From an uncultured Bacillus sp. (GTDB lineage Bacteria > Bacillota > Bacilli > Bacillales > DSM-1321), in the NCBI GenBank assembly GCA_934215995.1, contig CAKQBC010000182.1, forward strand, positions 1-5,403: 5,403 nt of DNA, read 5' to 3'. Made by a program: the position numbers and the translations under genes. Below the pieces are notes generated by a model, which worked only from the letters and a program-made list of their open reading frames with translations, searched no databases and was not told the DNA's origin. Each line of letters starts with the position of its first letter. Position 1 is the first letter of the stretch. Below are positions 1 through 4,932 of this stretch, one piece after another.

Positions 1-53
1 GGCTCAAAGCCAGGAATAAATTTTGAAAAAATATCTAAACCTTTTAAATTTTG

Positions 54-83
54 TTGACATTCCTGATATATCTCGTTTAGAAT
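54..83 (+). promoter_or_regulatory. Sigma-A promoter of the siderophore-binding lipoprotein gene
   Basis: A perfect -35 box TTGACA (54-59) is followed after 18 bases by TAGAAT (78-83), which matches the -10 consensus at five of six positions. Transcription would start near base 90, giving a leader of about 60 bases that contains the Fur box. This is the only strong promoter seen upstream of the first two genes. Confidence 0.8.
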
Positions 84-96
84 GAGGATGTCAAAT

Positions 97-116
97 GAAA
101 TTGATAATCGTTTTCA
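97..116 (+). promoter_or_regulatory. Fur box (iron-responsive operator)
   Basis: Bases 97-115 match the classical 19-base Fur box GATAATGATAATCATTATC at 15 of 19 positions. In the Bacillus 7-1-7 form, the left half TGATAAT (102-108) is perfect and the right half GTTTTCA (110-116) has two differences. The site lies just downstream of the predicted transcription start, where Fur with iron would block initiation or early elongation. The assignment fits the two iron-acquisition genes that follow. Binding is inferred from the sequence match. Confidence 0.82.
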
Positions 117-150
117 ATTATGAATTACCTACATAGGGGGAGTATCAAGG

Positions 151-1185
151 ATGAAGAAGTGGAAAGCTTTAACTGCAATGGCAGCGTTAACTTTAGTGTT
201 AACAGCTTGTAACTCAGGCGAGGAGTCAACATCAGGAGAATCTTCTGAAGCAAAAACAGAAGAAAAGGGGAATGCTGAAAGCTCAAAATTCCCAATGACA
301 GTATCTTCTTTGACTGAATCTCGTGAAGACGAAGAAAAAGGGACAACAATTACATTCGAGGATGTAAAATTAGATAAAATGCCGGAACGCATTGTCACAT
401 TGGACTACGGCTTCCTTGATACACTTGACGCATTAGGCGTTGAAGGAATCGTTGGCGTAGCTGCAGGCGGCGGCAAAGGAAATATGCCGGCACACCTGAA
501 AGAAAAATATGTGAATGGCGATGTAAAAGATGTTGGTACATTGAAGCAAATCGATTTTGAAGCAGTAGCAGCTGCTGAGCCGGATGTCATTTTCATCTCT
601 GGCCGTCAAACACCATTCTATGAAGAATTAAAAGAAATCACGCCTAACGTAGTTTTCATCGGATCAGACAACGAGAACTACATTGATGCAGTATATGAAA
701 CAGTTGACTTGGCAGCTGAAATCTTCGGCAAAGAAGACAAAGCGGAAGAATTGAAAGCTTCCCTGCAAGAAAAAGTAGATGCAGTGAACGAAAAAGCAGC
801 TGGATATGAGAATGCATTGGTTGCTATGTACAATGACAAAAAAATCTCAGGATTCGATAATGGTGAAGATTCCCGTTTCGCATATGTATACAATGACTTT
901 GGATTCAAACCTGCGACTACGGACATTGAAGCATCTTCCCACGGCTCTGACTTCTCGTATGAGTCAATCCTTTCTGTTGACCCAGAAGTATTGCTGATCA
1001 TCGACCGTACAGCTTCTGATGTAGAAACAATCAAAGCTGACATCGAGAATGACATCATTAAACAAACAAGTGCATACAAAGAAGGCAAAATCGTTTACCT
1101 TGACGGGGTTAACTGGTACTTCTCAAGCAACGGTGTTACAACTGAAGCAGAGAAACTGGATGAAATCCTTGAAGAACTAAAATAA
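151..1185 (+). CDS. yclQ: Siderophore-binding lipoprotein of an iron ABC transporter (YclQ/CeuE/FatB type)
   Basis: This is the extracellular, membrane-anchored receptor that captures a ferric siderophore and passes it to an ABC permease. The 344-residue product starts with a lipoprotein signal peptide whose lipobox is L17-T-A-C20. A Ser/Glu-rich linker (about 21-65) follows, then a class III binding-protein fold (about 66-344). It resembles B. subtilis YclQ in segments such as LDYGFLDTLDALG (84-96) and the ISGRQ stretch (149-153). Arg152, Arg242 and Arg286 fall at the spacing of the three ligand arginines of C. jejuni CeuE as I recall them, and His264 and Tyr323 match its iron-contacting His and Tyr. 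This suggests a catecholate or petrobactin-like ligand. The ATG at 151 has AGGGGGAG (135-142) eight bases upstream. No permease or ATPase gene of the system is adjacent, unlike yclNOPQ. Family assignment is firm; the exact siderophore is inferred. Confidence 0.93.
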   Translation: MKKWKALTAMAALTLVLTACNSGEESTSGESSEAKTEEKGNAESSKFPMTVSSLTESREDEEKGTTITFEDVKLDKMPERIVTLDYGFLDTLDALGVEGIVGVAAGGGKGNMPAHLKEKYVNGDVKDVGTLKQIDFEAVAAAEPDVIFISGRQTPFYEELKEITPNVVFIGSDNENYIDAVYETVDLAAEIFGKEDKAEELKASLQEKVDAVNEKAAGYENALVAMYNDKKISGFDNGEDSRFAYVYNDFGFKPATTDIEASSHGSDFSYESILSVDPEVLLIIDRTASDVETIKADIENDIIKQTSAYKEGKIVYLDGVNWYFSSNGVTTEAEKLDEILEELK

Positions 1186-1199
1186 GATCTGTTAAGCAG

Positions 1200-1230
1200 G
1201 AGCATGTCTCAAGTGGGGCATGCTCTTTCT
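1200..1230 (+). terminator. Hairpin with weak U-tract between lipoprotein and monooxygenase genes
   Basis: GAGCATG (1200-1206) pairs perfectly with CATGCTC (1219-1225). TCTC (1207-1210) pairs with GGGG (1215-1218) through two G-C and two G-U pairs, giving an 11-bp stem with loop AAGT. The tail is only TTTCT followed by ATAAA, so termination is probably partial. Read-through into the next gene is expected because no separate promoter is visible before it. The hairpin may also stabilise the lipoprotein mRNA 3' end. Confidence 0.65.
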
Positions 1231-1247
1231 ATAAAGGGGAGATACGT

Positions 1248-1580
1248 ATGTTCGTTCAAATCCGTAAGTGGACAGTGACAGAAGGCAATTCAGATAAAAT
1301 ACTGGAACGCTTCAAAAAGAAGCCGGATCAGGGACCGTCCTTAATCGAACAGCGCGAAGGCTTCATCGGCCGTGAGCTATTGGTGAAAAAGACAACACGC
1401 GGTGATGAGGAAGTTGTCATGATCATCCGCTGGGAATCTGAAGCTGCATGGAAAGCTTGGGAAAAGAGCCCTGAGCATATTGCGGGCCATAAAGCGAAGA
1501 TTAAGGAGCATGGCGGAAAGCCTCCTAAGCCTGAGTATGTGATCAACATGGAGCATGGAAACTATTATGTTGTTGAATAA
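1248..1580 (+). CDS. hmoA: Heme-degrading monooxygenase, HmoA/IsdG family (ABM fold)
   Basis: This 110-residue cytoplasmic protein belongs to the antibiotic-biosynthesis-monooxygenase (ABM) fold family that opens heme and releases iron. It closely resembles B. subtilis HmoA: both begin MFVQ(I/L)RK and share the core GDEEVV..IRWES (52-64) and W-EKS..HIAGHKA (71-83). Trp71 and His81 align with the catalytic Trp and the heme-ligand His of staphylococcal IsdG. The IsdG catalytic Asn7 position is occupied by Arg6, as I recall also for B. subtilis HmoA. There is a short insertion around 23-33 (KKKPDQGPSLI) relative to HmoA. AAAGGGGAG (1233-1241) lies six bases before the ATG. The gene follows the lipoprotein gene by 62 bases with no Fur box or promoter of its own, so iron control probably comes by read-through. 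Family and role are confident; the reaction product was not determined. Confidence 0.92.
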   Translation: MFVQIRKWTVTEGNSDKILERFKKKPDQGPSLIEQREGFIGRELLVKKTTRGDEEVVMIIRWESEAAWKAWEKSPEHIAGHKAKIKEHGGKPPKPEYVINMEHGNYYVVE

Positions 1581-1591
1581 ATGATTGTCAT

Positions 1592-1617
1592 ACGCCCTTA
1601 GCAACAGGGCGTTTTTT
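1592..1617 (+). terminator. Intrinsic terminator after the monooxygenase gene
   Basis: A perfect 7-bp stem, ACGCCCT (1592-1598) with AGGGCGT (1606-1612), encloses a 7-base loop. It runs straight into six T residues (1612-1617). It sits 11 bases past the stop codon and would end the Fur-controlled transcript. Confidence 0.9.
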
Positions 1618-1728
1618 AATTCATTGGGAGCCATTCCCCATACCCTCATTTTCCTCCTTCGGTTCCTTCCGCTTTGAGTTTCAATGATAAACAGTCCTAT
1701 CGCATCATTTTTATACACTCAAAATGTA

Positions 1729-1757
1729 TTTACTTTCCATTTCTTATATGGTAAATT
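1729..1757 (+). promoter_or_regulatory. Probable promoter of the ABC exporter operon
   Basis: The 237-base gap before the ATPase gene contains TTTACT (1729-1734, four of six matches to -35). After 17 bases comes TAAATT (1752-1757, four of six matches to -10), preceded by an extended -10 TGG (1749-1751). The boxes are moderate. They are supported because the stretch 1746-1759 is nearly identical to the better padR-gene promoter (13 of 14 bases with 3263-3276). Other possible -10 boxes (TCTAAT 1761-1766, TATATT 1771-1776) lack a convincing -35 partner. Confidence 0.5.
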
Positions 1758-1772
1758 TTATCTAATGTTATA

Positions 1773-1788
1773 TATTCAACGTTGAGTA
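1773..1788 (+). promoter_or_regulatory. Palindrome in the exporter leader, possible operator
   Basis: TATTCAAC (1773-1780) and GTTGAGTA (1781-1788) form a 16-base palindrome with one mismatched pair; the inner ten bases TCAACGTTGA are perfect. It would lie about 10-25 bases past the predicted start of transcription, a usual place for a repressor site. The 9-mer TTGAGTAAA occurs at 1782-1790 and again at 1796-1804, immediately before the ribosome binding site. Which protein binds here, if any, is unknown. Confidence 0.35.
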
Positions 1789-1817
1789 AATAAAATTGAG
1801 TAAAGGGTGGGAAGCTA

Positions 1818-2540
1818 ATGGCTAAAGAGTTGATGATAGCGACAGGGCTTAAGAAACGGTATAAATCCAGAGAAGTAGTGAAGGGGATATCAGTAACCGT
1901 CTTTGAGAAGGAAATATTGGCTGTGATCGGACCCAATGGAGCCGGTAAATCAACGGCAATGGAAATCATCTTGGGGATAAGGAAGCAGGATGAAGGAACA
2001 GTAACGTACTGGACAGAGGATTATAAGAAGAGGGTTGGTGTCCAGCTTCAGGCTACATCCTTTTTTCAAGGGCTCTCCACTTTGGAGAATCTGCAGCTAT
2101 TCGCCGCCTTTTATGGACGGAAGCTTACCTTGGGGGAGGGTCTTCAAATACTGCGGTTGTGCGGGCTTTCTGAAGCAAGGAAAACAGAAGCGTCCAGGCT
2201 TTCAGGAGGGCAGCAGAAACGGTTGGCTATTGCGATTGCAATGGTCCATAATCCTGATGCAGTTTTTCTCGATGAGCCGACAGCTGCTCTTGATCCGCAA
2301 TCAAGAAGGGATATACACCAATTGATCCGGGATTTGCATGAAAGCGGAAAGACGATCGTTTTTACATCGCACGATATGGGAGAAGTGGCGAAGCTATCGG
2401 AAAGAGTGATCATGATTGAAGAAGGAAGAGTATTAATTGAAGGGCCTGTGCAGGATCTGTGCGATTCCCATTCTGCCGGCAGCCTGGAGGAAGTATACTT
2501 GCAGCTGGTGAGGGGAGAGAAGCAAAGTGGTTGTATTTAA
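1818..2540 (+). CDS. ABC transporter ATP-binding protein (ABC-2 exporter type)
   Basis: This 240-residue protein is the cytoplasmic nucleotide-binding subunit that powers the neighbouring permease. All motifs of an active ATPase are present: Walker A GPNGAGKST (38-46), Q-loop within GVQLQATSFF (74-83), signature LSGGQ (128-132), Walker B AVFLDEP with Asp152 and catalytic Glu153, D-loop Ala-Leu-Asp (157-159) and switch His185. The GVQLQ and STLENL stretch and the SLEEVYLQL tail (222-230) are typical of drug and lipid exporters of the DrrA/CcmA kind, not importers. AAAGGGTGG (1802-1810) lies seven bases before the ATG at 1818 and decides this start over Met6. The 3' end overlaps the permease gene by 14 bases, so the two are one translationally coupled operon. 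The nearby PadR gene suggests induction by a small toxic molecule; the substrate cannot be read from the sequence. Confidence 0.95.
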   Translation: MAKELMIATGLKKRYKSREVVKGISVTVFEKEILAVIGPNGAGKSTAMEIILGIRKQDEGTVTYWTEDYKKRVGVQLQATSFFQGLSTLENLQLFAAFYGRKLTLGEGLQILRLCGLSEARKTEASRLSGGQQKRLAIAIAMVHNPDAVFLDEPTAALDPQSRRDIHQLIRDLHESGKTIVFTSHDMGEVAKLSERVIMIEEGRVLIEGPVQDLCDSHSAGSLEEVYLQLVRGEKQSGCI

Positions 2541-3243
2541 AATGATGCTGGCAGCTTCCTTAAAGGATAAGATTACTTTATTCTATTCACTCTTATTGCC
2601 GCTCGGATTATTGGCCGGACTGGGCCTGTATTTTGATGACCCTGCATATGCTCCGAGGCTTTTGACAGGCGTGATTGTATTGAGTGCGATGTTCTGGTGT
2701 GTTTCCGGGATTGCCTTTCAGGTACATTGGCAGCGGAGCAGGGGAGTGTTCATGCTTTTGAAGCTCACACCATACCCGATGCTCGGCTTTGTTGCCCAAA
2801 TGACGGCTGCCAGGTCCTTTTTAGGGATTCTTATTAACCTATTCGTCCTGGCTGTGGGCGTATTGCTGTTTAATATTGAAGTGTCTGCAGGGGGAATCTT
2901 CTATATGGTTTGCTTTATGGCCGCAGGGGCACTTTGCTTCGCCAGCCTTGGATATTTGATATCCAATTTTGCCGGCAATGAAGGCCAAATCAACCTGATT
3001 TCCAATCTGTTATTCATTCCGATGGTTTTCGGTTCCGAAGCTTTTTATTCATTAGAACATGCCCCGGTGTGGGTTGTGAAAGTGGGAGAGGTCCTGCCGC
3101 TCTCCCACTTTGTAGAAGGCTTGCATAGTGCCCAGGGACTCTCCGGCGAATTCCTTGTCCTGCCTTTTATGATTCTGCTGCTTTATACATTGCTGCTCCT
3201 TATCGCAGCCGCACTGACGTTCAAGCATGATACCGCAGGCTGA
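2527..3243 (+). CDS. ABC-2 type transporter permease
   Basis: This 238-residue integral membrane protein is the partner of the preceding ATPase and would act as a dimer in the cytoplasmic membrane. About six hydrophobic spans are visible, near residues 17-36, 43-65, 97-117, 122-146, 157-175 and 208-231. The stretch before the last span (158-200) has the ABC-2 family layout: NLLFIPMVFGSEAF, then an Ala-Pro-Val-Trp turn, then LPLSHFVEGL. The start is taken as GTG at 2527 because AGGGGAGAG (2511-2519) lies seven bases upstream. The ATGs at 2542 and 2545 have no suitably spaced site. The GTG lies inside the end of the ATPase gene, which suggests translational coupling. One ATPase plus one permease gene fits a half-transporter that assembles as A2B2. 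Export of a drug, peptide antibiotic or lipid is likely by family; the substrate is unknown. Confidence 0.92.
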   Translation: MVVFKMMLAASLKDKITLFYSLLLPLGLLAGLGLYFDDPAYAPRLLTGVIVLSAMFWCVSGIAFQVHWQRSRGVFMLLKLTPYPMLGFVAQMTAARSFLGILINLFVLAVGVLLFNIEVSAGGIFYMVCFMAAGALCFASLGYLISNFAGNEGQINLISNLLFIPMVFGSEAFYSLEHAPVWVVKVGEVLPLSHFVEGLHSAQGLSGEFLVLPFMILLLYTLLLLIAAALTFKHDTAG

Positions 3244-3245
3244 AA

Positions 3246-3274
3246 TAGACAGTACACACGGAATATGGTAAAAT
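3246..3274 (+). promoter_or_regulatory. Extended -10 promoter of the PadR-family repressor gene
   Basis: TAGACA (3246-3251) matches the -35 box at five of six positions. After 17 bases comes TAAAAT (3269-3274), five of six matches to -10, preceded by an extended -10 TGG (3266-3268). Transcription would start near 3281. The -35 begins only two bases after the permease stop, so the repressor can be made independently of the exporter operon. Read-through from the operon is also possible because no terminator lies between. Confidence 0.7.
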
Positions 3275-3299
3275 TTGACCTACAATATTAGTCAAATTT
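3271..3299 (+). promoter_or_regulatory. Inverted repeat overlapping the promoter, probable PadR operator
   Basis: AAATTTGAC (3271-3279) and GTCAAATTT (3291-3299) are perfect 9-base inverted arms separated by 11 bases, so their centres are 20 bases apart, about two helical turns. The left arm covers most of the -10 box and the right arm lies just past the expected start. A bound dimer here would block initiation. The position fits autoregulation by the winged-helix protein encoded directly downstream. The motif is not the ATGT-N8-ACAT site described for B. subtilis PadR, so specificity is inferred from position only. Confidence 0.65.
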
Positions 3300-3326
3300 G
3301 GATATCTAAAATTGAAGGTGAGAAAC

Positions 3327-3908
3327 ATGGTTCGTCTTATACTGCTTGGCATGCTGAAAATCCGGCCTTTATCGGGCTATGAAATTCAGCAGGTGCTGCA
3401 GACAAGCCAAACGGATGTCTGGGCAGGCGTCCTGCCGGGGTCGATTTATCATGCGTTGAAGAAGATGGATAAAGAGGGTCTTGTGGAAGTGGATTCGCTT
3501 GAAAAAACAGGGCACCGGATAAAGGCAATCTATAAGATTACAGAAAAAGGGCTTACGGAATTCAAAAGGCTGGTAAAGGATAACCTCCGGGAAAAATCGA
3601 TCGTCTTGCCTGGCCAGTTATATGCCGCTGTGTCATTCTTATCGGAATTGTCCCCAGAAGAGAGCATCGAAGCATTATCCGAACAAAGGGCATTGCTTGA
3701 AGAAGAACTGGAAAGCTTGCGTAAAGGCCTTAAGACAAAAGAGCAGTATGTGGAAGTGAAGGGAATTGCGCATCTCCACTTTGAAAACATGTTTGCCCAT
3801 TATGAACTGCAGATCCGTTTTATTGACAAGGTCATCGATCATATAAAGGAAAACGGAACAGGGCAGCCGGCTGCAGCAGATGATGGTTTTGAGGATTTTT
3901 TTAAATGA
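3327..3908 (+). CDS. PadR-family transcriptional regulator
   Basis: This 193-residue cytoplasmic DNA-binding protein is likely the repressor of its own gene and of the exporter upstream. Residues 2-85 form a PadR winged helix: LILLGMLKIRPLSGYEIQ (4-21), recognition region with PGSIYHALKKMDKEGLVE (37-54), and a wing ending IYKITEKGL (68-76). Residues about 92-173 form a long helical C-terminal domain for dimerisation and possibly ligand binding, as in the longer AphA-like PadR proteins. The acidic tail ends GFEDFFK. The ATG at 3327 is chosen because AAGGTGAG (3315-3322) is four bases upstream. An in-frame TTG at 3312 lacks any such site and would include this ribosome binding site in the coding region. 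PadR proteins beside ABC exporters are commonly drug-responsive repressors. An insertion sequence starts 32 bases after the stop, but the protein appears complete. Confidence 0.92.
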   Translation: MVRLILLGMLKIRPLSGYEIQQVLQTSQTDVWAGVLPGSIYHALKKMDKEGLVEVDSLEKTGHRIKAIYKITEKGLTEFKRLVKDNLREKSIVLPGQLYAAVSFLSELSPEESIEALSEQRALLEEELESLRKGLKTKEQYVEVKGIAHLHFENMFAHYELQIRFIDKVIDHIKENGTGQPAAADDGFEDFFK

Positions 3909-3940
3909 ATCTATCGAAAAAAAGCTTGGGGAGTTTGAAG

Positions 3941-3970
3941 TGTACCCTTTGTAAAGGACATTTTAAAAAA
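3941..3970 (+). repeat. Left terminal inverted repeat of the IS (orfB end)
   Basis: Read inward, this end begins TGTACCCT and shares GGACA, TTT and an A-run with the right end. About 23 of 30 positions agree in an ungapped alignment. The outermost eight bases are identical in the two ends, as expected for the cleavage region, and the inner blocks would be the transposase-binding part. Confidence 0.88.
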
Positions 3971-3972
3971 GC

Positions 3973-4932
3973 CTAGGCAACTTGTTGAAGCTGCTGTCTG
4001 TATTTTGCAGGCGGCAGCTTTTTTAGATTCCATTGCCCTCTATGATGATTGTAATACGTCATGTAACTCTTGATTTCGCGTTTTACTTCTTCTAATGTTT
4101 CGCAATTTTTTATATTTGTTTCATCTTTAAAATGGCCAAAGAATGATTCCTGCGGTGCATTATCCCAACAGTTACCTCGGCGTGACATGGACTGCCCCAA
4201 ACCCATTTTCTTCACAAATGCCTGGTAAGTCGGGCTTGTATAATGGAATCCTTGATCCGAATGGATAAAGGCATCTTCTGCTAAGTGCCGATGTTTTCTT
4301 AACTTCTTGAGCGTATTAAGGGCAATATCCAATGATGAAGAGTCCGAAACTTCATAGGCTAGAATTTCGTTCGTTTCCGCGTCCTTAATCGTTGATAAAT
4401 AAGCACGTTTGCCGTTTCGATACGTCAAATACGTGATGTCTGTCAGTAACACTTTTCCTGCCACGCCCTGCTTGAAGTTGCGCTTTAATTCGTTTTGACA
4501 TGTACGGTGTTCCTTCGTTGCCTTCGCCATGCGCCTTGCCGGATTTGCTTTACGGATTGGACAAATAATATCAAACTTCTTCATAATGCGGCGAATCCGT
4601 TTTAGGTTATACGTAATGCCATATTGGTTTTGAAGGGTCATTTTAATTTGGCGCGCTCCTTTTTTACGTCCACGGAAATGATATGCCCTCAAAATAATCG
4701 CTTTTACCACTTCATCTGCCTCATCCTGGCTAGCACGGCTTCGCGCCGATTGTTCATCAAAATAATTGTAATAACCTGAACGGGAAACGCCCATCAGTTT
4801 ACATAAATAGCTCACCATGCGCTTCAATTGATACTTTTCAATCGTTTCATGGATAAGTTCAAATTTTAGTTTCGTTTCGATTTTGATTTCCTGTTCAACA
4901 TCTGCCTTTCTAGTAAATCTAGCTTTTTTAAT
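3973..4932 (-). CDS. IS3-family transposase OrfB, DDE integrase core
   Basis: OrfB is the catalytic half of the transposase. The frame is open from the frameshift region at about 4932 down to TAG at 3973-3975. No good ATG start exists near its beginning. Numbered from the TTG at 4827, the rve core shows Asp130 (LLTDITYL), Asp191 (IHSDQGFHY) and Glu227 (NAPQESFFGHFK). The last two are separated by 35 residues, the DD(35)E spacing of IS3 elements. The HTH_21-like region (about 33-90) and the C-terminal YNHHRGQWNLKKLPPAKYR (259-277) are also typical. The active enzyme is expected to be an OrfAB fusion of about 443 residues, made by -1 frameshifting at 4923-4929. The upper limit 4932 marks an ATT codon with GGAG eight bases upstream, a possible weak independent start as reported for IS911. 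No frameshift or premature stop damages the core. Confidence 0.9.
   Translation of the reverse strand: MKKARFTRKADVEQEIKIETKLKFELIHETIEKYQLKRMVSYLCKLMGVSRSGYYNYFDEQSARSRASQDEADEVVKAIILRAYHFRGRKKGARQIKMTLQNQYGITYNLKRIRRIMKKFDIICPIRKANPARRMAKATKEHRTCQNELKRNFKQGVAGKVLLTDITYLTYRNGKRAYLSTIKDAETNEILAYEVSDSSSLDIALNTLKKLRKHRHLAEDAFIHSDQGFHYTSPTYQAFVKKMGLGQSMSRRGNCWDNAPQESFFGHFKDETNIKNCETLEEVKREIKSYMTYYNHHRGQWNLKKLPPAKYRQQLQQVA
3988..4024 (+). terminator. Terminator-like hairpin at the left IS end, plus-strand sense
   Basis: AAGCTGC (3988-3994) pairs perfectly with GCAGCTT (4014-4020). Pairing continues inward through 3995-4001 with 4007-4013, including three G-U pairs, giving a stem of about 14 bp with a five-base loop. 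The stem runs straight into T residues (4019-4024). It lies within the 3' end of orfB but is oriented to stop transcription entering from the PadR gene. No other terminator follows that gene, so this hairpin may end its mRNA and prevent antisense RNA across the transposase. Confidence 0.6.

Noticed and set aside
1..17. Short hairpin GGCT-CAA-AGCC followed by AGGAA at the left edge, perhaps the right half of an upstream terminator
   Set aside because: Only four base pairs are visible, no T-run follows directly, and the rest lies outside the window.
129..398. Minus-strand open frames across the lipoprotein gene
   Set aside because: They are antisense to a clearly coding gene, lack ribosome binding sites and have no recognisable protein features.
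1678..1693. GTTTCAATGATAAAC as a second Fur box before the exporter operon
   Set aside because: It keeps only part of the Fur consensus, is well upstream of the likely -35, and the exporter and PadR genes have no iron link.
1377..1718. Minus-strand 113-codon frame crossing the monooxygenase terminator
   Set aside because: It lies antisense to the monooxygenase and its terminator, has no ribosome binding site and shows no family resemblance.
3246..3286. TACAAT (3281-3286) as the padR-gene -10 box
   Set aside because: It is 29 bases from TAGACA and has no other -35 at proper distance; TAAAAT at 3269 with the extended TGG fits far better.
3312..3326. TTG at 3312 as the repressor start codon
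   Set aside because: It has no ribosome binding site, and the strong AAGGTGAG lies inside this extension and points to ATG 3327.
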